NCBI RefSeq assembly: GCF_003441615.1
Contig: NZ_CP031842.1
Location: 3,046,001-3,110,000 of the forward strand
Direction of reading: 5' to 3'
DNA: 64,000 nt
Origin: Dechloromonas sp. HYN0024
GTDB lineage: Bacteria; Pseudomonadota; Gammaproteobacteria; Burkholderiales; Rhodocyclaceae
Shown here: one piece after another, positions 1-10,716 of the stretch
How the letters are laid out: every line of letters begins with the position of its first letter
Numbering within the stretch: position 1 is the first letter of the stretch
Notes under the pieces: generated by a model
Seen by the model: only the letters and a program-made list of their open reading frames with translations
Told to the model about the DNA's origin: nothing
Database searches by the model: none
Made by a program: the position numbers and the translations under genes

Positions 1-375
1 GGCTTCGGTAAAGGTAAAACGTTCGCCACTATGAAAATTGGCATGGTCGCCGACGAACCTTGCCAGATCGAGGTGAGCCACTGTCGCCGGATTGATCAGC
101 ACCGCCTTCACGCCGTACTTCTCGGTCAGATGGTTGGCGTAGTGCCCCCCCAAGGACGAGCCGATCAGGGTGACCGGCCCGCTGGCCTGTTCGATCAGGC
201 GGCTGATGCTGGCCACAGCCTCATCAGGCACCGGCGACAACGGCGGGCAGATAAACTGCGCCGCCATGCCACGCAGGGCCATTTCTTCGGCCAACAATTG
301 CGACTTCCACGCTGCCGGCGAGGAACAGAAGCCGTGCAGATAAATGACCAGCGGTTTGTTTAGCTGGCAGTCCAT
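1..375 (-). CDS. YqiA/YcfP-type alpha/beta-hydrolase esterase (3' end cut by window edge)
   Basis: The reverse strand reads open from an ATG at 375 to base 1, giving 125 residues with no stop. It begins [20 protein letters not shown]. The strand-turn motif YLHGF is followed by the nucleophile-elbow motif LIGSSLGG near residue 70, which is the pattern of the small YqiA/YcfP esterases; the acid and base of the triad would lie beyond the window. The start codon overlaps the end of uppP by 16 nt on the same strand, so the two are probably co-transcribed. The family hydrolyses short-chain acyl esters in vitro, with unknown physiological substrate. The family call is good, the function is open. Confidence 0.8.
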   Translation of the reverse strand, partial: MDCQLNKPLVIYLHGFCSSPAAWKSQLLAEEMALRGMAAQFICPPLSPVPDEAVASISRLIEQASGPVTLIGSSLGGHYANHLTEKYGVKAVLINPATVAHLDLARFVGDHANFHSGERFTFTEA

Positions 376-1184
376 TGCACCCAGCCAAATTGGGCCGTCA
401 GCAGAACGACGATGCCGAAAACGATGCGATACCACGCAAAGGGCGTGAAATCATGGCTGGAAATGAAACGCAACAGCCAGCGCACACAAAGGAAGGCGGA
501 GACAAAAGCCGAGAGGAAGCCGACCACCCACATGCCGATATCGTCGGCATTGAGCAGGGCACGTTCCTTGTACAACTGATACACCGTCGCCACGCTCAGG
601 GTCGGAATGGCGAGGAAGAACGAAAACTCTGTCGCCGCCTTGCGCGACAGACCAAAGAGCAGGCCGCCAATGATCGTCGCACCCGAACGCGAAGTACCGG
701 GAATCAGGGCAAAAGCCTGGGCAATACCCATCTTGAGGGAATCGACGAGGCTCATTTCCTCGACCGTCTCGATACGAATCTTGTGCTCGCGCTTTTCCGC
801 CCACAGGATGACAAAAGCGCCGAGGATGAAGGTGGTTGCCACGGCATAGGGGTTGAACAGATGGGCCTTGATCGCCTTACCGAACGCCAAACCAAGAATG
901 GCCAAAGGCAGAAATGCGACGAACAGGTTGAGTATGAATTTCTGCGCCGCCCTGTCGCTGAACGCACCACGCGCCACCACCAACAGGCGTTGGCGATATT
1001 CCCAGACAACGGCCAGAATAGCCCCAGACTGGATGACAATTTCAAACAACTTGCCGCGATCATCGTTGAAATCCAGGAGATCGCCAGCCAAAATCAAATG
1101 CCCCGTCGACGAGATCGGCAGGAATTCAGTCAGCCCCTCGACGATACCGAGGATGAGTGCCTTGAGGAGAAGAATCGGGTCCAT
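360..1184 (-). CDS. uppP: Undecaprenyl-diphosphatase UppP (BacA family)
   Basis: Integral membrane phosphatase that removes one phosphate from undecaprenyl diphosphate, regenerating the lipid carrier for peptidoglycan and O-antigen synthesis; overproduction gives bacitracin resistance in other species. The protein has the family signature [16 protein letters not shown] near its N terminus and [10 protein letters not shown] in the second half, both holding catalytic residues, with about eight hydrophobic helices. I prefer the ATG at 1184 (274 residues), because it aligns with the usual family length; an in-frame ATG at 1202 would add six residues, and neither start has a strong Shine-Dalgarno. 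The downstream esterase gene overlaps its stop codon. Confidence 0.93.
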   Translation of the reverse strand: MDPILLLKALILGIVEGLTEFLPISSTGHLILAGDLLDFNDDRGKLFEIVIQSGAILAVVWEYRQRLLVVARGAFSDRAAQKFILNLFVAFLPLAILGLAFGKAIKAHLFNPYAVATTFILGAFVILWAEKREHKIRIETVEEMSLVDSLKMGIAQAFALIPGTSRSGATIIGGLLFGLSRKAATEFSFFLAIPTLSVATVYQLYKERALLNADDIGMWVVGFLSAFVSAFLCVRWLLRFISSHDFTPFAWYRIVFGIVVLLTAQFGWVQWTAS

Positions 1185-1229
1185 GGGGTGCGGCCTGTGC
1201 ATTGAGCAAGTGGGAGAGGCCGCATTCTA

Positions 1230-1496
1230 CTATCCCGGATGTGTCAGCACTTCGAGTTCGGCCAGCCAATGCAGCGCATGCTCCCGAGTTTCGCCGCACA
1301 TTTCCACCGAAGCCTGCAGGCCGCTACAGCAGGACGGCCGTTCCGGCTGACCGAAAATCCGGCAGCGCAGTGCCGCATCGAGATGCCGACACGGCTCACC
1401 GGCCGGCTTGTTGAGCGAACTGATCGAGGGCGCGATACAACAGGAACCACAGCCGGAGCGGCATGCCATCGGTGCGGTGAGCTGGTATTCAGACAT
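1230..1496 (-). CDS. YkgJ-family cysteine cluster protein
   Basis: Small cytoplasmic protein of 88 residues with a cysteine array (CRSGCGSCC near residue 12, then single cysteines around 36, 45 and 55-56) and the pattern of the YkgJ/UPF0153 zinc- or iron-binding family. The biochemical role of the family is unknown; metal chelation is an inference from the cysteines. It lies between uppP and thiC on the same strand and ends with [16 protein letters not shown]. It is separated from thiC by an apparent terminator, so it probably has its own promoter. Confidence 0.75.
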   Translation of the reverse strand: MSEYQLTAPMACRSGCGSCCIAPSISSLNKPAGEPCRHLDAALRCRIFGQPERPSCCSGLQASVEMCGETREHALHWLAELEVLTHPG

Positions 1497-1518
1497 GCGT
1501 CATTGTCGCACCAACATG

Positions 1519-1545
1519 AAAAAAGGCGGCTGATTAAGCCGCCTT
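1519..1545 (-). terminator. Rho-independent terminator of thiC
   Basis: A seven-to-nine base-pair stem (GGCGGCT at 1525-1531, loop of five, AGCCGCC at 1537-1543) is followed, in the minus direction, by six T. It starts about 28 bases after the thiC stop codon and points the same way, so it should end the thiC transcript. Confidence 0.85.
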
Positions 1546-1572
1546 CCTTGGTCGAAAACCAATCGGCCGTAC

Positions 1573-3690
<2,118 letters not shown>

Positions 3691-3762
3691 TCAAGATTTC
3701 TAGAAATTGGCCGAAATATCGTCGACAAGCGTCGGAATTCAAAAAGAAAAGAGGGAAGCAAG

Positions 3763-5223
3763 ATGCGCCTACTGATGATCGCCAGCCTGCTGGCTGCCCT
3801 GCCTTGGACGGCTGCCGCCGCCCCCACCTGGCAAACCATTTCATCCGAGCCGGGAAAACGCATCGAACTTGACCGCACCAGCCTGAAGCGCGACGGTGCC
3901 AGCGTTCAGGCCCAGGGGCGGGTCGTGCTCGAGCGCGAATTGATCGACGGGAAGTCCGGTTCCGGCTATCGCGTCATTGAGGCGATCACCCGGTATGACT
4001 GCACCACCCGCAGCGCCAACACGATCAAGCGAATTTTCAAAAAGAATGAAACCGATGTCATCCGCGAAGAAGACATCAAAGGCAGCGATCTCCCTGTCAG
4101 GACTGGCACGCTCGACGACAAGGTGCTGAGGGAAGTCTGCCGGCCGCCCAAGGAAGGCGTCACCGAAGTCGCACAGAAAGCCAACGAAGCGGCGGCCCAG
4201 CTGAAGGCGGCCAACGAGGCGATGCTCAAGAAAGAAATGGCCAAGCCAGAAAAACCGGAAATGCTCAAGGCTGCCGATGCTGGCCATGGCAAAGCCGAAG
4301 CCCCCGCCAAAGAGGCCGAACACGGCAGCATCCCGTCGATCCGGCCGAACCTCAAGGCGGCCATGGAAAGCGCCAAGGAAAGCGCACCGCCGCCCGCCCC
4401 ACCGGCCAAGGAAGCGGCCCCGGTCAAGTCGTCGACTGTTGTCGTCCATACCAACTCGCACGCCCCCAGCCCGAAACCGAAAAAGGCGCCCCGCCCGGAA
4501 GGCTACATGCTTGAGGTGGCTCACGCCGAACCTGCCATGCAGCATGCGCACATTCATTGGGATTACGAAGGTGCCGGCGGACCGGAAAACTGGGCCAAAC
4601 TCGATGAGAAGAACAAGGCTTGCGCCATCGGCCAACGCCAGTCGCCGATCGATATCAAGGATGGTATCAAGGTCGATCTTGAGGCGATCAAGTTCAATTA
4701 CCGCCCGTCGACCTTCCGTATCGTGGACAACGGCCACACCATTCAGGCCGAAGTCGGCGACAGCTCAATTTCGCTGACCGGCAAGACCTACGAACTGATC
4801 CAGTTCCATTTCCATCGCCCGTCGGAAGAGAAGGTCAATGGCCAGCGTTTCGACATGGTCGCCCATCTTGTACACAAGGCCGACGACGGGCAACTTGCGG
4901 TGGTTGCCGTGTTGCTCGAACGCGGCACCGAAAACGCGTTCATCCAGACACTGTGGAACAACATGCCCCTGGAAAAGAACCAGCCAGTGGCGCCGCCCAG
5001 CACCACGATCGACATCAACACCCTGCTGCCGGCTTCCCGCAATTACTACACCTACGTTGGCTCACTGACCACGCCGCCTTGCTCGGAAGGCGTTCTGTGG
5101 CTGGTCATGAAGCAGCCGGTGCAGGTTTCCCAGGATCAGATCAACATCTTCAGCCGGCTTTACAGGAACAACGCCCGGCCGATCCAGCCAGCCAGCGGTC
5201 GCCTGATCAAGGAAGGTCGTTGA
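3763..5223 (+). CDS. Exported fusion: surface-adhesin-E-like domain, linker, alpha-class carbonic anhydrase
   Basis: A 486-residue protein with a signal peptide (about residues 1-20, ending TAAAA). Residues 22-130 resemble the surface-adhesin E domain of betaproteobacterial lipoproteins, including a pair of spaced cysteines. Residues 130-255 are a low-complexity Ala/Lys/Glu/Pro linker. From about residue 260 on there is an alpha carbonic anhydrase: the zinc ligands are visible as H349 and H351 in FHFHRPSE and H368 in VAHLVH, and the active-site TTPPCSEG is present. It should hydrate CO2 in the periplasm or at the cell surface. AGAGGGAAG precedes the ATG. It is followed by a TetR gene with 52 bases between, and may be transcribed alone. 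The fusion is the odd point; the enzyme call is firm. Confidence 0.88.
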   Translation: MRLLMIASLLAALPWTAAAAPTWQTISSEPGKRIELDRTSLKRDGASVQAQGRVVLERELIDGKSGSGYRVIEAITRYDCTTRSANTIKRIFKKNETDVIREEDIKGSDLPVRTGTLDDKVLREVCRPPKEGVTEVAQKANEAAAQLKAANEAMLKKEMAKPEKPEMLKAADAGHGKAEAPAKEAEHGSIPSIRPNLKAAMESAKESAPPPAPPAKEAAPVKSSTVVVHTNSHAPSPKPKKAPRPEGYMLEVAHAEPAMQHAHIHWDYEGAGGPENWAKLDEKNKACAIGQRQSPIDIKDGIKVDLEAIKFNYRPSTFRIVDNGHTIQAEVGDSSISLTGKTYELIQFHFHRPSEEKVNGQRFDMVAHLVHKADDGQLAVVAVLLERGTENAFIQTLWNNMPLEKNQPVAPPSTTIDINTLLPASRNYYTYVGSLTTPPCSEGVLWLVMKQPVQVSQDQINIFSRLYRNNARPIQPASGRLIKEGR

Positions 5224-5239
5224 CCGCCTGACGGAGACG

Positions 5240-5277
5240 ATGGTAACTTAATGACCAATAAGTCATTAAGTTACCAT
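5240..5277. promoter_or_regulatory. Perfect 16-bp inverted repeat, probable TetR operator overlapping the start codon
   Basis: The arms ATGGTAACTTAATGAC (5240-5255) and GTCATTAAGTTACCAT (5262-5277) are exact reverse complements, separated by six bases. The core, TAATGAC-N6-GTCATTA, has the form of a TetR-family operator. The last two bases of the right arm are the first two of the TetR start codon. There is no T-run, so it does not look like a terminator. Autorepression is the simplest reading. Confidence 0.75.
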
Positions 5278-5920
5278 GCCGACGCCACCCATCCCTCGCA
5301 AACGCCGCAAGGAAGCTCGCCCAGCCGAGCTTCTTGAAGCCGCGCTCGGCCTCTTTGTGGAAAAAGGCTTCGCCGCCACGCGGCTGGAAGACGTTGCAGC
5401 TCGGGCCGGCGTTTCAAAAGGAACCCTCTACCTTTATTTCGATAACAAGGATGCCCTGTTCAAGGCCGTGATTCAGGAAGGGATTGTCCCTGTCCTCGCA
5501 GAAAACGAAGCACTTGCAGCCAAACACATCGGCTGCAGTTTCGAGTTGCTGGAAATTCTCCTCCGCAACTGGTGGACAAAGATCGGACTGACCGCTTATG
5601 CCGGCCTGATCAAACTAATGGTGGCTGAAGCACGCAACTTCCCTGAGCTGGCCGCCTACTATTACGAAAATGTCATCAGCCGAGGCCGCGCGCTGGTTGG
5701 CAGTGCCTTGCGAGGCGGCATGGCGAGCGGCGAATTCCGTGAGATGGATGTCGAAACGACGGTTGATGTCGTCATCGCGCCAATTCTTATGCTGCTAATC
5801 TGGCGTTATTCAATGAATTGCTGCCAGAACAGCGAGAATGATCCGCAGCGATATTTGCAGATCCACATGGACCTTCTGAAGCAGGGTTTGCGCAAGCCGG
5901 AAAAAGAGACTCAGGTATAA
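5276..5920 (+). CDS. TetR/AcrR-family transcriptional regulator
   Basis: A 214-residue one-domain-plus-ligand regulator. The N-terminal helix-turn-helix is clear (RLEDVAARAGVSKGTLYLYF, residues about 37-56) after a basic tail (PRKRRKEARPAE). The C-terminal half is helical and unremarkable, so the ligand is unknown. The ATG at 5276 is the only sensible start and lies inside the palindrome at 5240-5277, leaving no Shine-Dalgarno: either the mRNA is leaderless or translation starts weakly. It is upstream of pcm-rhodanese-tolC on the same strand, so it may control this export operon, as many TetR proteins do for efflux genes; that is inferred from position only. Confidence 0.85.
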   Translation: MPTPPIPRKRRKEARPAELLEAALGLFVEKGFAATRLEDVAARAGVSKGTLYLYFDNKDALFKAVIQEGIVPVLAENEALAAKHIGCSFELLEILLRNWWTKIGLTAYAGLIKLMVAEARNFPELAAYYYENVISRGRALVGSALRGGMASGEFREMDVETTVDVVIAPILMLLIWRYSMNCCQNSENDPQRYLQIHMDLLKQGLRKPEKETQV

Positions 5921-5961
5921 TTTTAATTTGTCGGAATCAATATATTAGCCCGTGCTAATAT
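5916..5961 (+). promoter_or_regulatory. Possible promoter -10 and 8-bp inverted repeat ahead of pcm-rhodanese-tolC
   Basis: TATAAT occurs at 5916-5921 across the TetR stop codon, though no good -35 hexamer is visible at the right distance. Downstream, ATATTAGC (5942-5949) and GCTAATAT (5954-5961) form a perfect inverted repeat with a four-base spacer, 20 bases before the pcm start. It could be an operator or an mRNA hairpin. Its sequence differs from the TetR palindrome, so it is probably not bound by the same protein. Confidence 0.4.
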
Positions 5962-5980
5962 TTAGTCTGCGGAGACCCCA

Positions 5981-6634
5981 ATGAACATCGAGCAAGCACG
6001 CTTCAACATGATCGAACAGCAGATCCGTCCCTGGGATGTTCTGGATCCGCAGGTTCTCGACCTTCTTTTTGTCGTCAAGCGCGAAGACTTCGCGCCGGCT
6101 GCCTATCGCAACCTGGCTTTTGCCGACATGGAAATCCCGCTGGGCAGCGGCCAAATGATGCTTGCCCCCAAGATCGAAGCCAAGATGCTTCAGGAGCTCG
6201 GCATCAAGAAGACCGACAAGGTCCTTGAAATCGGCACCGGCAGCGGTTACATGGCCGCCCTGCTGGCCGCCCGCGCCGAGCACGTAGTCAGCGTCGAGTG
6301 CCGCCCGGAACTGGTTGAGATGGCCAGGCAGAATCTCGAACGCGCCGGCGTCACCAACGCCACCATCGAACTCGGCGATGGTGCTAATGGCTGGTCCCAG
6401 CGCGGCCCCTACGACGCCATTGTCGTTTCCGGCGCCCTCCCGGCTGTCCCTGATTCGCTGCTCAAGCAACTCCGCGTTGGTGGTCGCCTGGCGGTCATCG
6501 TCGGTGAAGCGCCGGTCATGGAAGCCCAGTTGATCACCTGCACGGCAGACGGCATCTACAACACGGTCAACCTGTTCGAGACGGTCATTCCGGCTCTCGA
6601 CGGCGTCGCCACCAAGACTAGTTTCTCGTTCTGA
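5981..6634 (+). CDS. pcm: Protein-L-isoaspartate O-methyltransferase
   Basis: Uses S-adenosylmethionine to methylate isoaspartyl residues in aged proteins so that they can revert to aspartate. The 217-residue protein has the SAM-binding motif VLEIGTGSGYMAALLA near residue 80 and the acidic loop VVSVE after it; the upstream region MLAPKIEAKMLQ corresponds to the substrate-binding stretch of the family. GCGGAG precedes the ATG. Its stop codon overlaps the next start (TGATG), so it is translationally coupled to the rhodanese gene. A pcm-rhodanese-tolC order is known in related betaproteobacteria, where the pcm homolog may have a more specific role. Confidence 0.9.
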   Translation: MNIEQARFNMIEQQIRPWDVLDPQVLDLLFVVKREDFAPAAYRNLAFADMEIPLGSGQMMLAPKIEAKMLQELGIKKTDKVLEIGTGSGYMAALLAARAEHVVSVECRPELVEMARQNLERAGVTNATIELGDGANGWSQRGPYDAIVVSGALPAVPDSLLKQLRVGGRLAVIVGEAPVMEAQLITCTADGIYNTVNLFETVIPALDGVATKTSFSF

Positions 6635-6957
6635 TGCAACAGATTCGCGCACGACAATTAGCTGAATGGCTGGCTGACGAAGGTCGGCCCAGCCCTATCC
6701 TGCTGGATGTGCGCGAACCGTGGGAAGTCGAGCTTTGCCAGCTGGCGGGGTCGCGGAACATGCCAATGCACCTGGTGCCGACGCACTGCGATGAAATCGA
6801 CCCCGGACAGGAAATTGTCGTCATTTGCCATCATGGTGGCCGCAGCATGCAGGTCGCCATGTTCCTCGAACGCAAAGGCTTCGGGACGGTCTATAACCTG
6901 ATGGGCGGCGTCGAGGCTTGGGCTGGCGAAGTCGATTCCAACATGCGTCGTTATTGA
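6634..6957 (+). CDS. Single-domain rhodanese-like sulfurtransferase
   Basis: A 107-residue cytoplasmic rhodanese domain. The active-site loop is CHHGGRS with the catalytic cysteine at about residue 66, followed by the usual VYNLMGGVEAW segment. This class carries persulfide sulfur; the acceptor is unknown. The start codon overlaps the pcm stop codon and the tolC start follows seven bases after the stop, so the three genes form one operon. Confidence 0.9.
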   Translation: MQQIRARQLAEWLADEGRPSPILLDVREPWEVELCQLAGSRNMPMHLVPTHCDEIDPGQEIVVICHHGGRSMQVAMFLERKGFGTVYNLMGGVEAWAGEVDSNMRRY

Positions 6958-6964
6958 GAGTGGC

Positions 6965-8290
6965 ATGAAAAAACTCGCCTGGCTGTTGATCTCCCCCTTG
7001 CTCGCTTCTCCGCTGTTCGCGGCAGACCTCATGCAGGTCTATCGTGAGGCACAGGACAATGACCCGACCTACGCCGCAGCACGTGCGACGCTGGATGCCG
7101 GCCGAGAAAAGGCACCGCAGGCCCGTGCCGGCCTGCTGCCGAGCCTGACGCTGTCAGGTAATACGGTATGGAACGATACAGAGATCTCGACCCACAACGG
7201 CCCGACACTGTCAAAGCCGCAATACAACTCCAACGGTTATCAGGTAAGCCTGTCACAGCCGCTTTTCCGCTGGCAAAACTGGGTCTCCTACGACCAGTCG
7301 AAGATGCAGGTGGCGCAGGCCGAGGCCAATTTTGTCCAGGCCCGTCAGGATCTGATCCTGCGTGTATCGCAAGCCTATTTCGACGCCATTTACGCGGTCG
7401 AAAACCTCAAGGCCGTCCGCGCCAACAAAGCAGCCATCGCCCAGCAACTCGAATCAGCCAAGAAAAACTTCGAGGTTGGCACCTCGACCATCACCGACAC
7501 GCATGAAGCGCAGGCCCGTTACGATCTGGCCATGGCGCAGGAAATTGCCGCTGAAAGCGACCTTGAAGTCAGGCAGCATGCCCTCCAGGCCATTATCGGC
7601 AAAACGCCCGGCCAACTCGCCACGACGCGCAAGAGTGCTGAGTTGTCGATGCCCCAGCCGAGCGACATGAGTCAGTGGGTCGCCGCTGCCGAAAAAGACA
7701 GCATCACCGTACAGATTCAGCAAGCGGCCGCCGACATCGCGGCACGTGAAGTGGACAAGCAGCGCGCCGGCCACTACCCGACCGTCGACCTGGTGGCCAA
7801 TCAAGGGCATTCGAAAAGCTACGCTTCGACCCTTGGGCTGGCCGATACAGAATACCGAAATATCGGCATTCAACTGAACATTCCGCTGTTCCAGGGCGGT
7901 CTCACCGTGTCGCGTCAGCGCGAGGCGGCCGCCAACCGAACGGCAGCCCTTTCGGGGCTTGAAACGGCTCGCCGCGGTGCCGCGCTGTCAGCCCGCCAGT
8001 ACTACCTGGGGGTCGCCAATGGGCTGGCTCAGGTCAAAGCACTGAAGGCCGCGCTGGTCTCGTCGCAGTCGGCCCTTGAATCAAACAAGCTCGGCTATGA
8101 GGTCGGCGTGCGCATCAACATCGATGTCTTGAATGCCGAAAACCAGGTCTATGTCACCCGTCGTGATCTGGCCAAGGCCACGCTCGACACGCTAATGTCG
8201 CAATTGCGCCTGAAGGCATCGACCGGCGCCCTCGGCGAAGACGACGTCGCCCAGATCAATGCCCTGCTGGACCCGTCCAGCGCGCAATAA
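6965..8290 (+). CDS. tolC: TolC-family outer membrane channel protein
   Basis: A 441-residue outer membrane efflux protein with a signal peptide (MKKLAWLLISPLLASPLFAA). The mature protein begins DLMQVYREAQDNDPTYAAAR, the typical TolC start, and contains two related halves rich in heptad helices (around residues 120-220 and 325-420). It would be the outer channel for a type I secretion system or an RND/MFS efflux pump; no inner-membrane partner is encoded here. It lies at the end of the pcm-rhodanese-tolC operon. Its last 35 bases overlap the 3' end of waaA on the other strand. Confidence 0.9.
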   Translation: MKKLAWLLISPLLASPLFAADLMQVYREAQDNDPTYAAARATLDAGREKAPQARAGLLPSLTLSGNTVWNDTEISTHNGPTLSKPQYNSNGYQVSLSQPLFRWQNWVSYDQSKMQVAQAEANFVQARQDLILRVSQAYFDAIYAVENLKAVRANKAAIAQQLESAKKNFEVGTSTITDTHEAQARYDLAMAQEIAAESDLEVRQHALQAIIGKTPGQLATTRKSAELSMPQPSDMSQWVAAAEKDSITVQIQQAAADIAAREVDKQRAGHYPTVDLVANQGHSKSYASTLGLADTEYRNIGIQLNIPLFQGGLTVSRQREAAANRTAALSGLETARRGAALSARQYYLGVANGLAQVKALKAALVSSQSALESNKLGYEVGVRINIDVLNAENQVYVTRRDLAKATLDTLMSQLRLKASTGALGEDDVAQINALLDPSSAQ

Positions 8291-9512
8291 GCGCCACCAT
8301 CCGAGCCGCTGCGCCTCGATGGGCGCGGGCAAACGTCGCAGCCGCCAGGCGCATTTCGGCCAGTTCTGATTTTTGTCCGAGCAGCCGGTCAACGGTCAGC
8401 CCAAGCATCTCCGGATCATCAACGCGCAAGGCCGCACTGGCGTCGATGGCATCCTCGGTCGCCTGCTTGAAGTTGAACGTATGCGGCCCGACAACGACCG
8501 GGCAGTCGCAGGCCGCCGCCTCGATCAGGTTCTGCCCGCCCAGCGGCAGAAGGCTGCCGCCAATGAAGGCAAGGTCAGCCAGCAAAAAATAGGCTGCCAT
8601 CTCGCCCATGCTGTCACCCAACCAGATTTGTGTCTCGGCCACAGGCAGGCCGGCACTGCGGCGAACGACTGACAGCCCCCGCTGTTGCAGCAAGCCGGCA
8701 ACTTCAGCAAAGCGCTGCGGATGGCGCGGCACCAGCACCAGCAAGGCATCGGGCACCGCCACCCGGCGCCAGGCCTCGAGCACCAGTATTTCCTCGCCCT
8801 CACGCGTGCTGGCGGCTAGCCAGATTGGCCGCCCACCGATTGCCCGTCGCCATTCTTCACCCAGAGCCAGCTTGTCGGCGGGTGGTGTGACGTCAAATTT
8901 CAGGTTGCCGCAAACCTCGACGACACTCGCGCCCAGCCCGATGATGCGCTCGGCGTCTCCCGCAGTCTGCGCAGCAACCCCGGTCAGCGCCGCAAAGGCG
9001 GGACTGGCCAGTGCGGCAAAACGCCGGTAGCCACGCGCAGAGCGGGCCGAAAGTCGGGCATTGGCGAGAAAGATCGGGACGCTGCGACGCTTGCCCGCAG
9101 CCAGCAGGTTGGGCCAGATCTCGGTTTCCATCAAGACGCCGAAGGCCGGCGAAAAATGGCGGAAAAACCGGTCAACCGCCCCCGGATAGTCGTAAGGCAG
9201 ATAGACCTGGATCACCCTATCACCATAGACCTGCCGACCAGCCTCCCGTCCGGTCGGCGTCATTCCGGTAAGCAGAATGCGATGCCCCGGCCAGCCAGCC
9301 AGCAATCCTTCGATCAGTGGCTGGGCGGCGCGGGTTTCGCCAACCGATACGGCATGTACCCAGATCAGCTTTTCGGGAGCACTTTGATCGTAGAAACCGT
9401 AGCGCTCAGCAAGATGCTGCAGATACTCGGGTTGCTTTCGGCCACGCCAGAGGAGACGCAGCCAGATCAGCGGCGTGATGAGGTAGAGAAGCAGGGAATA
9501 GATCAGGCGCAT
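8256..9512 (-). CDS. waaA: 3-deoxy-D-manno-octulosonic acid (Kdo) transferase
   Basis: Transfers Kdo from CMP-Kdo to lipid A precursor at the inner membrane (glycosyltransferase family 30). The protein is 418 residues with an N-terminal membrane anchor (residues 3-20), the family stretches WVHAVSVGETRAA and METEIWPN in the first half, and FIGGSLLPLGGQNLIEAA in the second half, which binds the nucleotide sugar. It is 14 bases downstream of waaC on the same strand, so the two lipopolysaccharide core genes are a pair. It converges on and overlaps tolC by 35 bases. Confidence 0.93.
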   Translation of the reverse strand: MRLIYSLLLYLITPLIWLRLLWRGRKQPEYLQHLAERYGFYDQSAPEKLIWVHAVSVGETRAAQPLIEGLLAGWPGHRILLTGMTPTGREAGRQVYGDRVIQVYLPYDYPGAVDRFFRHFSPAFGVLMETEIWPNLLAAGKRRSVPIFLANARLSARSARGYRRFAALASPAFAALTGVAAQTAGDAERIIGLGASVVEVCGNLKFDVTPPADKLALGEEWRRAIGGRPIWLAASTREGEEILVLEAWRRVAVPDALLVLVPRHPQRFAEVAGLLQQRGLSVVRRSAGLPVAETQIWLGDSMGEMAAYFLLADLAFIGGSLLPLGGQNLIEAAACDCPVVVGPHTFNFKQATEDAIDASAALRVDDPEMLGLTVDRLLGQKSELAEMRLAAATFARAHRGAAARMVALIARWTGPAGH

Positions 9513-9526
9513 GGTGTGCGCTGGCG

Positions 9527-10492
9527 CTAAGCAATACTAACCAGAGCCGCATCGACCGCCTGCAGGATAGTCGCGTAGGCCGGTGGCTGCCCTTTCTTGC
9601 CGAAACTCTCGCAATAGGCCCCGCCCTGCACGGCGGCCTGCTCACCATCAGAGTCGCAGAAAATACCGATGGTTGGCCGCGACAAAGCGGCGGCGAAGTG
9701 GGTAAAGCCGGTATCCAGCCCGACGACGACCCTGGCCCCGGCGAGAAAGTGCGCCGCCACATCGAGCCCCATCCGAGGTGGCACGACAGCGCCGGGAATC
9801 TGTGCCGCCAGACGTTCGCTGCGGGCACGTTCCTCACCGCTGCCCCAGGGCAGAGCGGTGAACATGCCGCGCTCGTGGAGATAACGCCCGAGCGCCACCC
9901 AGTATTCCTCGGACCACAGCTTTTCAGGTCGGCTCGCCGCATGCATGAGGACACAGTAGGGGCCTTTCGGCAGCCAGTCCGCCCGCAGTGGCTCGGCCTC
10001 AATGCCAAAAACCCGTAGCGAATCGGCCGCATAACCCAACGCACCGGCCCCCACCGCCCGACAACGATCAATCACGTGACGAGAGCGGGCAATCGCCAAA
10101 CGCTTGTTGTAGAACAATGCGGCGCCACCCTCCTTGATGCTGTGACGATCGCCGCCAACGATGCAACCGCGCGCCAGCCGGGCAATGACAGCGCTCTTGT
10201 AGAGTCCCTGGGTATCCAGGATCAGGTCGTATTCAACTTCCCGCAGCGTCGCCACGAAAGCCTTCATTTCCTGCCAGGTGCTGGCTTGCCCGAGCTGGCG
10301 TCGCCAGCGCCGCCAGGCCACCGGAATGACCCGGTTAATGCCCGGGTGCAATGCAGGTATCGGGCTGTAGGCTTCTTCGGCCACCCAGTCGATGCGGGCA
10401 TCAGGAAAATGGGCACGAATGTCGCTAACCAGCGGCAGATTATGCACGAGGTCGCCCATCGATGACATTTTGATCAGCAGGACTTTGAGCAT
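9527..10492 (-). CDS. waaC: Lipopolysaccharide heptosyltransferase I
   Basis: Adds the first heptose to the Kdo region of the lipopolysaccharide inner core (glycosyltransferase family 9). The 321-residue protein starts MLKVLLIKMSSMGDLVHNLP, typical of WaaC, has DLILDTQGLYKSA in the N-terminal domain and the C-terminal donor site VVGLDTGFTHFAAALSRP. It is followed by waaA. The 224-base gap to the divergent epimerase gene must hold promoters for both, but I see no convincing hexamers apart from a TAAAAT close to the epimerase. Confidence 0.92.
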   Translation of the reverse strand: MLKVLLIKMSSMGDLVHNLPLVSDIRAHFPDARIDWVAEEAYSPIPALHPGINRVIPVAWRRWRRQLGQASTWQEMKAFVATLREVEYDLILDTQGLYKSAVIARLARGCIVGGDRHSIKEGGAALFYNKRLAIARSRHVIDRCRAVGAGALGYAADSLRVFGIEAEPLRADWLPKGPYCVLMHAASRPEKLWSEEYWVALGRYLHERGMFTALPWGSGEERARSERLAAQIPGAVVPPRMGLDVAAHFLAGARVVVGLDTGFTHFAAALSRPTIGIFCDSDGEQAAVQGGAYCESFGKKGQPPAYATILQAVDAALVSIA

Positions 10493-10716
10493 CGGCGACA
10501 GGCCCTTGAAAATTCGCTAGCCGGTAATTATATCGTGCGAAGCGCCGTCGCCCGCCCGTCAGCCACGTTCGCTCCGACAAATCACCGCAATTTGCCGGCA
10601 CTGCCGCGCCACCCAGCCCCCTCGCGGCCATGCCCAAATTTTCCCTGATGCGCGAACGGCCGCATGCCGACGCTGGGCTACGGTAAAATCACGTATCTCC
10701 ATGCAGGATTGATTTC

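Noticed and set aside
10440..10637. 65-residue ORF across the waaC-epimerase gap
   Set aside because: No ribosome binding site or conserved pattern; it runs through the divergent promoter region into waaC.
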